DNA from: Bacillota bacterium | GTDB taxonomy: Bacteria; Bacillota; Clostridia; Acetivibrionales; DTU013 | Length of the DNA: 64,000 nucleotides | Assembly: GCA_023411715.1 (NCBI GenBank) | Contig: JAEYOM010000201.1 | Location: 1 to 64,000 of the forward strand | Direction of reading: 5' to 3' | Shown: positions 38,690 through 49,588 of the stretch, piece after piece | Numbering within the stretch: the stretch's first letter is position 1 | Layout of the letters: every line of letters starts with the position of its first letter | Notes under the pieces: model-generated | Seen by the model: only the letters and a program-made list of their open reading frames with translations | Told to the model about the DNA's origin: nothing | Databases searched by the model: none | Position numbers and translations under genes: made by a program

Positions 38690-39756
38690 GACTGTTGTTC
38701 AGACTGACAAGGGGCTTTTCATTAATTATACTGATAGTATTCACGGCTATCTGGCTTCCCGGCTGTTCAGCTGCGGGCGAAAACTGGGGTATGGTCGCAG
38801 CCGGAAGGCCTGTAATAGGTCTGGCTGTCGAGAAAAGCGAGGACAGGGAAATCGCATTGGAGTCACAGACCCGGCTGCGCGTCAATATCGATAACGGAAA
38901 TATCCGTATCACGCGCGGAAACGACGACAAGCTTCTTATCAGGGAGACTCTGCGTATCAAGGGACCGGCGTCGAAGGAGCGCCTCGGCGAGCTGCTGGAT
39001 ATGAGCAAAAGCAAGGTTGAGAGCTTTGCGAACAGTATTAGCGTAGATCAGAAGCAGAGTGAAGAAATAAAACCGCTGTATGGCATGGCGGACGACATTG
39101 AATTCATCATACCAGAGTCGATAAGCATTCTGAATATTTCGATAAATAACGGCACAGTTAACCTTTCCGGTTTGGATGGGCTCAGGTCTGCCGAGCTTTC
39201 TGCAGTAAACGGACAGATCGATGTTTCGGGGAGCAGTTCGGACAGTATAAAAATGTCGGTTGATAAGGGAAATATAAATATCGAGGACTTCTCCGGCAGC
39301 GGCAGCTATGAATGCGGACGTGGAGACATCAACCTTAAGGCGGTATCAGGCTCGGTCGATCTGACATCGGTGTCAGGCGATGCGGTTATCGAAGAATCTG
39401 AAGGAACCTTCAAATGCGATATGTCTTCAGGACAGCTGACAGTTAGAAACTCCAGCATTCGAAGCGGATCGGACCTATATTCGTCGACTGGCAGTATAGA
39501 TGCGGAACTGGCCGAACTTGACAGCGCCGGAAAACTGTCGGTTAAATCCGCAGATGCTGACATACGGCTTAAAATGCCAGAGAATAAAGGCTATTCACTC
39601 ATTGCAAGATCGACTGGCGGTAAGGTCTACAACAAAATGAACCCATCTCCCGGAACATTGAAGAAATCGCCCACGGGCGAGGTGTACGGCGATGTAGCCG
39701 GAGGCGGCATATCAATAGAAATCTATACTGACAGCGGCAGCGTAACACTGTATTAA
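38683..39756 (+). CDS. DUF4097 beta-helix lipoprotein
   Basis: 357 residues. Lipoprotein signal with lipobox LPGC (Cys28). The mature part is built of repeated short beta-strands with the DUF4097 pattern (INNGTVNLSGLDGLRSAELS, VDKGNINIEDFSG, GDINLKAVSGSVDLTSVSGD), predicting a right-handed beta-helix on the cell surface. GAGAAGGG lies next to the ATG. The function of such proteins is unknown to me. Envelope-stress sensing is often suggested. Confidence 0.83.
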   Translation: MVRLLFRLTRGFSLIILIVFTAIWLPGCSAAGENWGMVAAGRPVIGLAVEKSEDREIALESQTRLRVNIDNGNIRITRGNDDKLLIRETLRIKGPASKERLGELLDMSKSKVESFANSISVDQKQSEEIKPLYGMADDIEFIIPESISILNISINNGTVNLSGLDGLRSAELSAVNGQIDVSGSSSDSIKMSVDKGNINIEDFSGSGSYECGRGDINLKAVSGSVDLTSVSGDAVIEESEGTFKCDMSSGQLTVRNSSIRSGSDLYSSTGSIDAELAELDSAGKLSVKSADADIRLKMPENKGYSLIARSTGGKVYNKMNPSPGTLKKSPTGEVYGDVAGGGISIEIYTDSGSVTLY

Positions 39757-39818
39757 CAGGTATATCAGCGGGCCATTCAGCAGGCTGCTTAGTACGAGAC
39801 CTGCTGCCGGGACAGAAA

Positions 39819-39854
39819 AAGAGCATCAGCGGATATAGTTTTGCTGATGCTCTT
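39819..39854. terminator. Bidirectional terminator between DUF4097 and gltD
   Basis: The arms AAGAGCATCAGC and GCTGATGCTCTT (12 bp, perfect) close a 12-nt loop. On the minus strand TTTTT follows, which fits termination of gltBD. The convergent plus-strand operon can use it too. Confidence 0.85.
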
Positions 39855-39898
39855 CCATAAATATATTATGGCAAGTGTTATGGCAATTTTAAAGAGAA

Positions 39899-41383
39899 CT
39901 ATGGCAGCATCGAGCTGCCCATCAGATATTTGTCGCACTCGCGTGCGGCTCCCCTGCCTTCGTTTATAGCCCATACGACCAGACTCTGTCCGCGCCGCAT
40001 ATCTCCGGCAGCAAATACACCCTTTATATTGGTAGAAAACTTACCATATTCGGCTTTTACATTCGAACGATTGTCCTGTTCGACATTCAAAGCTGTGAAA
40101 GCGGTTTCCTCAGGTCCGAGAAAACCCATTGCCAGCAGTACTAGCTGTGCCGGATAAACCTTTTCAGTACCCGGTATATCCACAGGGACAAAGCGCCCCG
40201 ATGTGTCCTTCTGCCAATCCACCTCAACCGTGTGGACTTCCTTCAAGTTTCCGTTTTCATCCCCGACAAACTTCCTGGCAGTTATACAGTAATGTCTCGG
40301 ATCGCTCCCGAACAATGCGGCAGCTTCTTCCTGGCCGTAATCGGTCTTGAGGACCTTCGGCCATTGAGGCCACGGATTGTCGGGCTTTCTTTCCACCGGG
40401 GGCTGCGGCATGATCTCAAGCTGCATAACGCTCCTGCAGCCATGGCGTATCGATGTTCCTACGCAATCCGTGCCGGTATCTCCGCCGCCGATTATAATGA
40501 CGTCCTTATCCTTCGCATTTATATAATTTCCGTCTGCATGCTGTGAATCCAGCAGGCTTTTGGTGTTTGCCTTAAGAAAATCCACGGCAAAATAGATGCC
40601 TTTCAGGCTTCTTCCCTCGATGGGAAGATCCCTCGGTTTCGTAGCACCGCAGCAGAATACGACGGCATCATATTCCTCAAGCAGCTTTTCCGGACCGATG
40701 TCCTTTCCGACTTCAACACCTTTCCTGAATTCTATTCCTTCTTCAGAAAGCAGCTTGACCCTGCGCTGTACTACTTTTTTATCGAGCTTCATATTGGGTA
40801 TGCCATACATCAGCAAGCCGCCTATCCTGTCACTTCGCTCAAAGACCGTTACCAGATGGCCGGCTTTATTCAGCTGGTCGGCACAGGCGAGTCCCGAAGG
40901 GCCGGAACCTACCACAGCTACCCTTTTGCCCGTGCGTATCTCCGGAAGCTCCGGTTTTATCCAGCCTTCCCTGAAGGCTTTCTCTATAATCGAGCATTCG
41001 TTGTTTTTAACCGTAACCTGAGGGTCGTTTATGCCTACAGTACAGGAACCCTCGCATAATGCAGGGCAGACTCTTCCGGTAAATTCGGGGAAATTGTTTG
41101 TTTTAAGCAGCCTTTTCACGGCCTCATGCCAGTTGCCCCTGTACATCAGATCGTTCCATTCGGGTATCAGATTGTTTAACGGGCAGCCTGACGCCAAGCC
41201 GTTAATCATAAGGCCCATATGGCAGAACGGAGTACCGCAGTCCATACAGCGCGCTCCCTGCATGCGCTGTTCCTTTTCCGGAAGGTGGAGATGAAATTCA
41301 TCCCAATCCTTTATTCTTTCCAACGGTTCGCGGTCAGCCGGAACTATCCGCTCATATTCCATAAATCCAGTCGATTTTCCCAT
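39899..41383 (-). CDS. gltD: Glutamate synthase small subunit
   Basis: 494 residues. The NAD(P)H-oxidising subunit passes electrons through iron-sulfur clusters to the large subunit. The N-terminal cysteine motif is [12 protein letters not shown] (with [11 protein letters not shown]), then the FAD site [19 protein letters not shown] and the NADPH site [28 protein letters not shown] precedes the ATG. The gene follows gltB after 44 bp. Confidence 0.96.
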   Translation of the reverse strand: MGKSTGFMEYERIVPADREPLERIKDWDEFHLHLPEKEQRMQGARCMDCGTPFCHMGLMINGLASGCPLNNLIPEWNDLMYRGNWHEAVKRLLKTNNFPEFTGRVCPALCEGSCTVGINDPQVTVKNNECSIIEKAFREGWIKPELPEIRTGKRVAVVGSGPSGLACADQLNKAGHLVTVFERSDRIGGLLMYGIPNMKLDKKVVQRRVKLLSEEGIEFRKGVEVGKDIGPEKLLEEYDAVVFCCGATKPRDLPIEGRSLKGIYFAVDFLKANTKSLLDSQHADGNYINAKDKDVIIIGGGDTGTDCVGTSIRHGCRSVMQLEIMPQPPVERKPDNPWPQWPKVLKTDYGQEEAAALFGSDPRHYCITARKFVGDENGNLKEVHTVEVDWQKDTSGRFVPVDIPGTEKVYPAQLVLLAMGFLGPEETAFTALNVEQDNRSNVKAEYGKFSTNIKGVFAAGDMRRGQSLVVWAINEGRGAARECDKYLMGSSMLP

Positions 41384-41427
41384 AACACTGCCTCCCTACA
41401 GCTCACCTGGTTTTAGAGGCGACCATA

Positions 41428-44400
41428 TCAGTCGTCGTCATCCGCCAGGCTCACATGCCCTTTATTCTCTTCAAATGCGGCCAGCAGAGCTTCGTCACTG
41501 CTCAGGCCCGCATCCTGCATTTTTTTAATTGCGTTGAGCATCCTTTCGTAATCCTTCGGCATTACCTTTATAAACAGGGGCAGCATTTCGTCCCAGTGCT
41601 GCAGGACTCTATCGGCAAGTTTGCTGCCGGTGTATTCAAGGTGCTTTTCTATCATTTCCCTGACCTGATCAATTTCGCCCTTATCTTCGAGCTTCTGCAG
41701 CTCAACCATTTCCTTGTTACATTTTTTATCGAAAAGGTCTTTTTCATCGAGGACGTATGCGATACCGCCCGACATGCCGGCTGCGAAATTCCTCCCCGTT
41801 GAACCGAGAACGACGACGCGTCCCCCTGTCATGTATTCACAGCCATGGTCGCCTACCGCTTCCGCAACAGCCGACGCTCCGCTGTTCCTGACGCAGAAAC
41901 GCTCTCCGGCCATACCGCTGATATAGGCTTCGCCGCTCGTTGCGCCATACAGACAGACATTACCTGCGATTATATTCTCCTCGGAAACAAAGACGGACTT
42001 TTTCGGAGGATAGACAACGATCCTTCCGCCGGAAAGACCCTTGCCGAGATAATCGTTCGCATCGCCTTCGAGCGCAAGCGACAGGCCCCTGGGTATGAAT
42101 GCTCCGAAACTCTGCCCGGCGGAGCCTGTGAACTTCAGGCTTATAGTATCTTCGGGCAATCCTTTTTCACCGTATATCTTTGTTATTTCACTGCCCAGGA
42201 TTGTCCCGACGACACGGTTGGTATTCCTGATGGGAAGCTCGGATACGACCTTTTCGCCTTTCTGAAGCGCGGGCCTGCATATATCAAGCAGCACCTGCGT
42301 ATCCAGAGTATCCGCGATCAGATGCTCCTGGCTCTTTATGCAGTGTCTGGGGGAGTCCCCGGGCAAATCCGGCTGATACAGTATCGGCGACAAATCGAGG
42401 CCTTTCGATTTCCAGTGGAGTATTGCATTATTCGGTTCAAGTATTTCGCTGTGACCTACCATTTCATCGATCGTTCGGAATCCCAGCCTGGCCATCCACT
42501 CGCGCATTTCCTGTGCGATAAAACGCATGAAATTCACTACATACTGGGGATCACCGCAGAATTTCTTGCGCAGCTCCGGATTCTGCGTTGCTATCCCCAC
42601 CGGACAGGTATCGAGGTTGCAGACTCTCATCATAACACAGCCGAGCGTTACCAGCGGAGCAGTTGCAAAACCGAATTCCTCAGCGCCCAGCAGCGCCGCG
42701 ATAATTACATCGCGTCCGGTCATCAGCTTCCCGTCCGTTTCTATTACGATCCTGCTTCTTAAGTCGTTAAGCATCAGTGTCTGATGAGTTTCCGCGAGAC
42801 CGAGCTCCCAGGGAAGCCCCGCGTGACGTATGCTGCTCCTGGGCGAAGCTCCTGTTCCGCCGTCGTAGCCGCTTATAAGCACTACATCGGCGCGTCCCTT
42901 CGCAACGCCGGCGGCTACCGTTCCTACGCCTACTTCGGAAACCAGCTTGACGCTGATCCTTGCGTCACGGTTTGCGTTTTTCAAATCATATATAAGCTCT
43001 GCCAGGTCCTCTATCGAATATATGTCATGGTGCGGCGGCGGTGAAATAAGTCCGACGCCCGCCGTAGAATGCCTTACCTTCGCGATCCACGGATATACCT
43101 TGGCGCCGGGCAGCTGTCCGCCTTCACCCGGTTTTGCGCCCTGGGCCATCTTTATCTGGAGTTCCTTTGCATTTACAAGGTAATTGCTCGTTACTCCAAA
43201 ACGGCCCGAAGCAACCTGCTTGATGGCGCTGCAGCGGCTGTCGCCGTTGTTGTCCGGTTTGAAACGTTCGGGGTCTTCGCCGCCTTCGCCCGTGTTACTT
43301 TTTCCGCCAAGCCGGTTCATCGCTATCGCCATTGCCTCATGAGCTTCCTTACTGATGGAGCCGTAGGACATGGCGCCGGTCTTGAAGCGCCTGCATATGG
43401 AATCTACGGATTCTACCTCTTCGATTGGGACCGGAGCGCGGTCGTATTTGAATTCAAGCAATCCGCGTATCGTACACTGCCTTTGTGTCTGTTCATCTAA
43501 AAGTCTGGAATACTCTCCGAAGGTCCTGTAATCATTTGTTCTGCATGCCAGCTGAAGCTTATGGATGGTTTCAGGGTTGTAAAGATGGTATTCCCCGTCC
43601 CTTCTCCACTGGTACTGGCCTCCGGTCTCGAGCACCTCTTCAGTGCTGCGCTCGTCGAAAGCATTTTTATGACGTATCAGCACTTCTCCTGCAATTACGT
43701 CAAGGCCTATACCGTCTATTCTGGATGCAGTCTTCGTAAAGTATCTGTCTATGACTTCCTTGCTTATACCTACCGCTTCAAAGATCTGTGCGCCCTGATA
43801 ACTCTGCACTGTTGAAATACCCATCTTGGACAGTGTTTTTACGATGCCCTTCACGGCTGCCTTTGTGTATTTCTTTGCGCCGTATTTCAGATGTGATTCT
43901 TTTAGCATGCCCTCTCTGACCATACCGTCGATAGTCTCGTAAGCGAGGTACGGATTGATCGCCGAAGCGCCGTATCCGATCAGGAGCGCAAAATGGTGGA
44001 CCTCTCTTGGTTCGCCGGACTCGACTATGATGCTGACTTTTGTGCGCGTCCCTTCGCGGATCAGGTGCTGATGCAGCCCGGAAACCGCAAGCAACGCCGG
44101 TATGGCAGCATATTTTCTGCTGACGCCCCTATCCGAGAGTATCAGGATATTGGCGCCTTCGCTTATAGCACGCGAGGCGTCGCTGAATATTTCATCAAGA
44201 GCGCGCTTCATCCCCTGTTCGCCGTTATCTGCCTTGAAAAGCATCGGAAGGTTGAATGAACGGAAGCCCGGGTTATTTATATCGCGAAGCTTGGCAAGCT
44301 CCTCGTTGGTTATGATGGGATATTTGACTTTTATCTGCCTGCAGCTCTCAGGAGTCGGATGGACCAAATTGCCTTCAGATCCGATAAAGGTTTCCGTGGC

Positions 44401-46074
44401 GGTTATAATTTCCTCACGCATCGCATCGATAGGAGGATTGGTTACCTGTGCAAACAGCTGCTTGAAGTAGTTGTAGAGAAGCTGCGGCTTGTCGGACAGT
44501 ACCGCGAGCGGGGTGTCGGTCCCCATCGCGCCTATGGCCTCCTGTCCATCCGCCGCCATCGGCGCTATGATCTTTCTCAGTTCCTCAAAGGTGTATCCGA
44601 ATATTTTCTGGCGTTGCAGAAGCGTATTGTAATTTGTCTGAGGATACGGCGACAAAACAGGAAGCTGCTCGAGTTTGAGCACGTATTCATCTAGCCACTT
44701 ACGGTATGGGTACTCTCCGGATATTTTATTTTTCAATTCATAGTCATTGATAATGCGTCCTTCAACAGTGTCGATCAGCAGCATTCTCCCGGGCTTCAGT
44801 CTTTCCTTGCTCACTATGCGATCCGGCGCAATGTCAAGTACGCCTACTTCGGAGGCAAGTATAACCTGCCCGTCCCTGGTAACGTAATAACGTGCCGGCC
44901 TGAGGCCGTTCCTGTCCAATACCGCGCCGACCAGAGCGCCGTCGGTGAAGGCCATCGCCGCCGGACCATCCCAGGGTTCCATAAGGCAGCTGTGGAATTC
45001 ATAAAACGCTTTTTTCTCATCGCTCATACTCTCGTGATTCTGCCATGGTTCAGGTATCATCATCATCATGGAGTGGGGAAGCGAACGGCCTGAAAGAGTC
45101 AGAAATTCCAGACAGTTGTCGAACATGGCGGAATCGCTTCCGTCAGGATTGATCACAGGATATATTTTTTCCAGATCTTCACCGAACACTTCGGATTCCA
45201 GGGTAGCTTCACGCGCAGCCATCCAATTGACGTTGCCACGCAGTGTGTTTATTTCGCCGTTGTGTATGATATAACGGTTCGGATGCGCCCTCTCCCAGCT
45301 TGGGAAGGTGTTGGTGCTGTAACGGGAATGAACAAGCGCCATTGCGCTTTCGACATTTTCGCTCTTCAGGTCGGGATAGAATTCATCCACCTGCTCTGCG
45401 GTAAGCATGCCTTTGTACACTATGGTTCCTGACGAAAAGCTGGCTGCGTAGAAGCTTAACTCTTTTTGGACAGCGGCATTTTCAATGCGCTTGCGAATTA
45501 CGTACAGTTTTCGCTCAAAAGCGAGCTTGTTCTCAATGACAGGATTTTTACCGATTATGATCTGCTTAATGTGAGGCATGCAGGCAATAGCCGTTTTTCC
45601 CAGGGATACCGGATTTGTCGGCACATCCCTCCAGCCAAGCACAGTCTGTCCTTCATCTTCAACTATTTTATCGATGATTTTTATCATTTCACTGCGATTT
45701 TTGGCATCATTGCTTAGAAACAACATTCCTATGCCGTAACTGCCCTGATCGGGAAGGGTGATACCTGATTTTTTACTTTCGCTTACAAATAATTTATGAG
45801 GGATCTGGATCAGGATTCCTGCGCCGTCGCCCGTATTATTTTCGGAACCGCTTCCGCCTCTGTGGGAAAGGTTAACAAGAATAGTGAGCGCCTGTCTGAT
45901 GATCTGATGGGACCTGGTCCCGTCTATATTAACGACAAACCCGATACCGCATGCATCATGTTCATTCTGTGGGTCATAAAGGCCCTGCTTCTTCGGCAAT
46001 CCGCAAGACGTCCTGGTCTGCGGGCTATAAAGTCTTTGCCCATCCGGTACACTGCTCTGATCACTTTGCTTCAT
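41428..46074 (-). CDS. gltB: Glutamate synthase large subunit
   Basis: 1548 residues. It transfers the glutamine amide to 2-oxoglutarate. A propeptide of about 41 residues precedes the presumed N-terminal nucleophile Cys42 (ACGIGFVV) of the class II amidotransferase domain. The FMN synthase domain has [14 protein letters not shown] and [13 protein letters not shown], the [3Fe-4S] motif is [15 protein letters not shown], and the C-terminal GXGXG beta-helix includes [16 protein letters not shown]. The start ATG at 46072-46074 follows AAAGGGTG. The ATG at 46104 has no comparable site. Transcription is against the main replication direction. Confidence 0.97.
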   Translation of the reverse strand: MKQSDQSSVPDGQRLYSPQTRTSCGLPKKQGLYDPQNEHDACGIGFVVNIDGTRSHQIIRQALTILVNLSHRGGSGSENNTGDGAGILIQIPHKLFVSESKKSGITLPDQGSYGIGMLFLSNDAKNRSEMIKIIDKIVEDEGQTVLGWRDVPTNPVSLGKTAIACMPHIKQIIIGKNPVIENKLAFERKLYVIRKRIENAAVQKELSFYAASFSSGTIVYKGMLTAEQVDEFYPDLKSENVESAMALVHSRYSTNTFPSWERAHPNRYIIHNGEINTLRGNVNWMAAREATLESEVFGEDLEKIYPVINPDGSDSAMFDNCLEFLTLSGRSLPHSMMMMIPEPWQNHESMSDEKKAFYEFHSCLMEPWDGPAAMAFTDGALVGAVLDRNGLRPARYYVTRDGQVILASEVGVLDIAPDRIVSKERLKPGRMLLIDTVEGRIINDYELKNKISGEYPYRKWLDEYVLKLEQLPVLSPYPQTNYNTLLQRQKIFGYTFEELRKIIAPMAADGQEAIGAMGTDTPLAVLSDKPQLLYNYFKQLFAQVTNPPIDAMREEIITATETFIGSEGNLVHPTPESCRQIKVKYPIITNEELAKLRDINNPGFRSFNLPMLFKADNGEQGMKRALDEIFSDASRAISEGANILILSDRGVSRKYAAIPALLAVSGLHQHLIREGTRTKVSIIVESGEPREVHHFALLIGYGASAINPYLAYETIDGMVREGMLKESHLKYGAKKYTKAAVKGIVKTLSKMGISTVQSYQGAQIFEAVGISKEVIDRYFTKTASRIDGIGLDVIAGEVLIRHKNAFDERSTEEVLETGGQYQWRRDGEYHLYNPETIHKLQLACRTNDYRTFGEYSRLLDEQTQRQCTIRGLLEFKYDRAPVPIEEVESVDSICRRFKTGAMSYGSISKEAHEAMAIAMNRLGGKSNTGEGGEDPERFKPDNNGDSRCSAIKQVASGRFGVTSNYLVNAKELQIKMAQGAKPGEGGQLPGAKVYPWIAKVRHSTAGVGLISPPPHHDIYSIEDLAELIYDLKNANRDARISVKLVSEVGVGTVAAGVAKGRADVVLISGYDGGTGASPRSSIRHAGLPWELGLAETHQTLMLNDLRSRIVIETDGKLMTGRDVIIAALLGAEEFGFATAPLVTLGCVMMRVCNLDTCPVGIATQNPELRKKFCGDPQYVVNFMRFIAQEMREWMARLGFRTIDEMVGHSEILEPNNAILHWKSKGLDLSPILYQPDLPGDSPRHCIKSQEHLIADTLDTQVLLDICRPALQKGEKVVSELPIRNTNRVVGTILGSEITKIYGEKGLPEDTISLKFTGSAGQSFGAFIPRGLSLALEGDANDYLGKGLSGGRIVVYPPKKSVFVSEENIIAGNVCLYGATSGEAYISGMAGERFCVRNSGASAVAEAVGDHGCEYMTGGRVVVLGSTGRNFAAGMSGGIAYVLDEKDLFDKKCNKEMVELQKLEDKGEIDQVREMIEKHLEYTGSKLADRVLQHWDEMLPLFIKVMPKDYERMLNAIKKMQDAGLSSDEALLAAFEENKGHVSLADDDD

Positions 46075-46156
46075 ACATAACACCCTTTCCATAATCACTG
46101 CCATAAAAATTCAATAAGTCTTTCTATTTTTTGCCTCAGTTGTCAAAAAAGTAAAC

Positions 46157-46187
46157 AAAAAAGGCACATAATAAGAACTATATGCCT
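46157..46187 (-). terminator. Attenuator-like terminator in the gltB leader
   Basis: On the minus strand AGGCATA (46187-46181) and TGTGCCT (46168-46162) form a stem with a 12-nt loop, followed by five T. It lies between a strong promoter and the gltB start, so it probably acts as a leader terminator. A second hairpin, GGCATGC/GCATGCC, lies upstream near 46217-46235. Confidence 0.6.
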
Positions 46188-46286
46188 CGTCGTTGAGTAT
46201 AATCCGATTTAACCTGGCATGCCCCATTGCATGCCGCTTATAATAATATGTTTTTTTTAAACATTATAAATCTTATAGTGTTTTTT

Positions 46287-46315
46287 ATTATAACAGGGGA
46301 TAATGGAATAATCAA
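46287..46315 (-). promoter_or_regulatory. Promoter of gltBD
   Basis: On the minus strand, TTGATT (46315-46310), a 17-bp spacer and TATAAT (46292-46287). The transcript would have a leader of about 200 nt before gltB. Confidence 0.75.
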
Positions 46316-46363
46316 TAGATTTAAAATTATTTTTGCAGGATATTTAAGACACTCCTGCATAAC

Positions 46364-46855
46364 TTAATAAAACCATGCAATTTTGTTGATGGCGACAAGT
46401 GCAGTCACAGCCAGATTTAATAAGCTGGATATCAGTATTTGCGGTTTATACCGGTTTCTGTCAAAACCTTGAAGTTTGCTTCCTACCTTTTTCATAATGA
46501 AGTATATTTGAAATATAATTGCAAGAGCTGAAATACCTTTCAGCAAAACTGTATCCAGAAAGAATGTGCAATATATCAAAAACAGCATGACAAGCATATT
46601 GTACGCTACGCTCAAACCCGTGCCGAAAAGGCGGACATCGATATCGATCATATCTTCAAGCTCCTCTTCGAGTTCCTCGTCGTTCTCTCGATCGCTGAAA
46701 CCTTTTCCGGATGACAGGTTAAAAATGTATCTGCAGGAAACAAAGGCAATAATAATAGACATAATAGCGAAAAAAATCTGGTGATCAGAAAATATCGCGA
46801 TTACGGGAAACACAAGTATTATAAGAAATATCAGCACGCTGCCTTTTGACTGCAT
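46364..46855 (-). CDS. Hypothetical membrane protein
   Basis: 163 residues, no family recognised. Five hydrophobic segments are visible (about 6-22, 26-43, 75-95, 98-118 and 140-160), with a strongly acidic loop (NDEELEEELEDMIDID) between the second and third. The start ATG at 46855 is preceded by GGGAGCGAAAA. The upstream frame from 46969 lacks a ribosome site. It stands alone before the gltB promoter. Confidence 0.6.
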   Translation of the reverse strand: MQSKGSVLIFLIILVFPVIAIFSDHQIFFAIMSIIIAFVSCRYIFNLSSGKGFSDRENDEELEEELEDMIDIDVRLFGTGLSVAYNMLVMLFLIYCTFFLDTVLLKGISALAIIFQIYFIMKKVGSKLQGFDRNRYKPQILISSLLNLAVTALVAINKIAWFY

Positions 46856-47097
46856 TTTTCGCTCCCGAAACCTAGAATAACAAACTACTTCATTATACAC
46901 TAAAAAAACATATTCAGATACCTGAATTTTATGTCGGCCAATTGTATCGAACGGCTCCGGGCAATGCAACTCCGCACTTCAAGTCCGCAATGTAAGTCAC
47001 CGCGCATGCCGTTGTATAATATGCCGGCTATTTTGTTATGCTAATAATGATATTCTATGTAACAAAATATGAGGCTTCACAAGAAGGAGGATACATT

Positions 47098-47610
47098 ATG
47101 TCAAAAACAGTTGTTGGCTTGTTTGACAATCAGGATCATGCCGAAACAGCAGCGCGCCAGGTCAAGGATCAGGGCTTGCGTACCGATGACATATCCATTG
47201 TCGTAAAGCACGGCGATGCGGAAGAGGGAGAGCGCGGCAATGCAGATGAGGGAGCTCGTGGCGCTACAGTGGGACGGGCTGTAAATGATAATATATCGGA
47301 TGGAGTCGTATCGGGCGGTGTGCTCGGAGGTATCGCAGGATTGCTGATCGGAGCCGGAAGCATGGTTATACCGGGCCTCGGTATCATTGCCGCGGCCGGA
47401 CCGATCACGGGCCTTCTCTCAGGAGCGGTAACAGGTGGTATAGTAGGCGGCCTTATCGATCTGGGTATACCGGAAAACAGGAGCAAGGAATACGAAAGTG
47501 AATTAAGAAGAGGCAAGGTTTTGTTCAGCATGAAAACTGATGAAGACAAGGTCAGCAGGGTAACGTCCATATTGAGAAATACCGGCGCCTCGAGTGTTGA
47601 AACCTATTGA
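47098..47610 (+). CDS. General stress protein 17M-like, glycine-zipper protein
   Basis: 170 residues. The N-terminal domain (TVVGLFDNQDHAETAARQVKDQG) matches the YflT/GSP17M stress family. The middle is a glycine-rich hydrophobic region with two GxxxG-type stretches (GVLGGIAGLLIGAGSMV, LLSGAVTGGIVGGLIDLG), and the C-terminus is a second small alpha/beta motif (GKVLFSMKTDEDKVSRV). GAAGGAGGATACATT precedes the ATG at 47098. The expected role is envelope or general stress, from the family only. Confidence 0.82.
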   Translation: MSKTVVGLFDNQDHAETAARQVKDQGLRTDDISIVVKHGDAEEGERGNADEGARGATVGRAVNDNISDGVVSGGVLGGIAGLLIGAGSMVIPGLGIIAAAGPITGLLSGAVTGGIVGGLIDLGIPENRSKEYESELRRGKVLFSMKTDEDKVSRVTSILRNTGASSVETY

Positions 47611-47720
47611 TACAGTTAAGCTTATTGTGTAAGCATATAAGCTACATTAAGCCGCAAATGATGGAATCAATCGTTGGCAATATGTTGCGCAGCAATTTCG
47701 TTAAAATCGGCATAACATAA

Positions 47721-47758
47721 AAAAAGCATGGGACTGTTTAGACGGTCCCATGCTTTTT
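47721..47758. terminator. Bidirectional terminator
   Basis: Perfect 14-bp arms (AAAAAGCATGGGAC and its complement) close a 10-nt loop, with flanking A and T runs. The rest of the 402-bp gap between the stress gene and padR (47611-48012) holds only the padR promoter at its end. I see no convincing gene in it. Confidence 0.85.
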
Positions 47759-47965
47759 CCACAGAACAGGAACAGGCTCGGTGAAAACGAATCAATGCCG
47801 AAAGTCCGGCTTCGCATGCCAGAGTATATTCAAGCTGTAGCTGCTTAGCCTCAATCGCGGTTTTAACCAAATAGCTTAATTTCGTTGATTTTACTAACAA
47901 GGCCTAGTGTTACTAACTAAAACTTGTTAAACACGCCAAAAATAAGATGAGAGTTTTTATATGCC

Positions 47966-47994
47966 TTGCGCTACATGGTACCATGTGGTACACT
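47966..47994 (+). promoter_or_regulatory. padR promoter with embedded operator
   Basis: TTGCGC, a 17-bp spacer and TACACT. The spacer contains the perfect palindrome ACATGGTACCATGT (47973-47986), followed by a partial copy, TGTGGTACAC. The placement suits autorepression by the PadR protein encoded just downstream. Confidence 0.7.
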
Positions 47995-48012
47995 ATACCT
48001 GGAGGTTAATAA

Positions 48013-48342
48013 ATGGATGACTTTGAATGGGTTGCACAACTTAGACGTGGTATCATGGAATTTTGTATATTGCTGCTGATTCATAAAAAAGCTTGTTATG
48101 GTTATGAGATAGTTTCAAACCTGGAAAGATTTCACTACCTTTCTATAACGGAAGGCACACTATACCCTTTGCTGCGAAGACTGCAAAAAGAAAAAAAATT
48201 AGAAGCATATTGGCTGGAATCTGAAAGTGGTCCACCGCGGAAATACTACACACTGACAGCATTGGGGCTTGAGTTGCTGAATGAAATGTCACTAACCTGG
48301 GGTGAGCTATCAAAAGAAATAAATAATCTATCTATATTTTAA
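48013..48342 (+). CDS. PadR family transcriptional regulator
   Basis: 109 residues of the short PadR type. The winged helix is present with LRRGIMEFCILLLIHKKACYGYEI, ITEGTLYPLLRRLQKEK, and a wing with GPPRKYYTLTALG. CTGGAGGTTAATAA precedes the ATG. It is 14 bp upstream of a DUF1700 gene, the standard PadR-DUF1700 pair. Confidence 0.93.
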   Translation: MDDFEWVAQLRRGIMEFCILLLIHKKACYGYEIVSNLERFHYLSITEGTLYPLLRRLQKEKKLEAYWLESESGPPRKYYTLTALGLELLNEMSLTWGELSKEINNLSIF

Positions 48343-48356
48343 GGAGAAAGATCAAA

Positions 48357-48881
48357 ATGGATAAAAAGACTTATATCAATAAGCTGAGGGAAAACCTGAA
48401 AGGACTACCTGCGGAACAAAAGGAAGACATCATCAGAGAAATCGAGCAGCATATAGCCGACACCGTTGCTGCCGGCAAAGAAGAATCTGTTGTACTGGGC
48501 AGATTAGGGGCTCCAAAAGATCTTGCGAAATCACTGGCTGGAGAATATTATGTAAAAAGTAATAGAATTTTGAAAGCAATTCCTTTCTTTGTGTCAACTA
48601 GCATTGAAAGCTTTTTCATGGTTTTTCTATTCGGCGGATTGGCATTACTTTTTGGTACCGGTACTATTGGATCGGTCGTCGGAGGCATAATGCGAACATT
48701 CGGCAACGAAACGGTCAATATGACGATGTTTAATATGGATGTGCCCCGTATTCTGAGTATTCCTGCGGGCTTACTGACAGCAGCCATTCTGGTGGTTCTG
48801 ACATATTTATGTTGCCGTGCTCTCAAAAGGTATTTCTTCCGGGTGGCAGACAACTACAAAAAACAACTTCAATTACATTAG
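48357..48881 (+). CDS. DUF1700 (HAAS-domain) membrane protein
   Basis: 174 residues. The N-terminal HAAS domain (about 1-70: YINKLRENLKGLPAEQKEDIIREIEQHI, VVLGRLGAPKDLAKSLAGEY) is followed by two membrane segments (about 78-104 and 127-150). HAAS proteins are thought to act as membrane partners of PadR regulons. AAGGAGAAAGATCAAA precedes the ATG. The usual downstream DUF4097 partner is absent here, though one occurs at 38.7 kb. Confidence 0.85.
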   Translation: MDKKTYINKLRENLKGLPAEQKEDIIREIEQHIADTVAAGKEESVVLGRLGAPKDLAKSLAGEYYVKSNRILKAIPFFVSTSIESFFMVFLFGGLALLFGTGTIGSVVGGIMRTFGNETVNMTMFNMDVPRILSIPAGLLTAAILVVLTYLCCRALKRYFFRVADNYKKQLQLH

Positions 48882-49114
48882 CCGGATCAAGTCATAAAAC
48901 TTCGTTTAATTGTTGACGATTTATTATCTTGCCTGAAACTGCTTACCACGGAAGAATAGGATATTTTTCGTTTTTATACGGGTATTGAACCAGTCCAATA
49001 AAGAAACCAAGTCAAATGGAGAGTTGAGTTTAATTTCGCGTCAATGATTCACGAAATATTGAGCGGCTTCGCGGACTTTATAAATATCAGCGTTCAAAAA
49101 ATAAAGGAGGAAAT

Positions 49115-49452
49115 ATGTTCAGAAAAATAGCGGCAGTTTATTCTATCATAATATTCATTTTAGGTATGTGGAGTATGATTATCCTGACGGGCAAAATAAC
49201 GGAAGGACCAGTTGAAATATTGTTTCATTTAGCGTCTAAATTTCCTATGGCGATTCTGTTGCTTCTCAACGGTATAGGATTACTCAGGGGAAACTTTTCT
49301 TGATAACAACAGGGATGTTAATATACTCTGTTCTGAACGCGGCGGGCTATTATGGGCAAAGCGGAAATATCACCATGACGATTATGATTTCAGTAATCTT
49401 TATCATATCATCGGGGCTTTTACTGTCCAGACTTATGTTAAAGGGTAAATGA
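49115..49452 (+). pseudogene. Frameshifted small membrane protein
   Basis: The first frame (49115-49303) encodes 62 residues, starting MFRKIAAVYSIIIFILGMW after AAAGGAGGAAAT and ending at TGA. Near 49285 the reading can be carried on in the -1/+2 frame as GKLFLITTGMLIYSVLNAAG up to TGA at 49450-49452, with another hydrophobic helix (MISVIFIISSGLLLS). The joined product would be a typical small four-helix membrane protein of about 110 residues. The two frames overlap at TTGA, so coupled translation of two peptides is possible. No family function is known to me. Confidence 0.6.
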
Positions 49453-49588
49453 CGATGTAGTATTACATATTGGATGCTTTTACGGATATGCTGCTCGTGA
49501 AAACCAAGCAGGGGTATGCCGTTGGATGAATGGCCCGGGAATCTATCAGTTCTTTAAATCTTGGGCCATTTATTTTGCTTGGACATAG

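Noticed and set aside
41845..42762. 305-residue ORF opposite gltB
   Set aside because: It is a shadow of the conserved glutamate synthase coding sequence.
46105..46290. T-box leader before gltB
   Set aside because: No AGGGTGGNACCGCG-like T-box core and no specifier-loop arrangement could be found.
47667..47900. 77-residue minus-strand ORF beginning MLVKSTKLSYLVK
   Set aside because: It reads through both arms of a strong 14-bp terminator hairpin, lacks a ribosome site and resembles no family. I treat it as chance.
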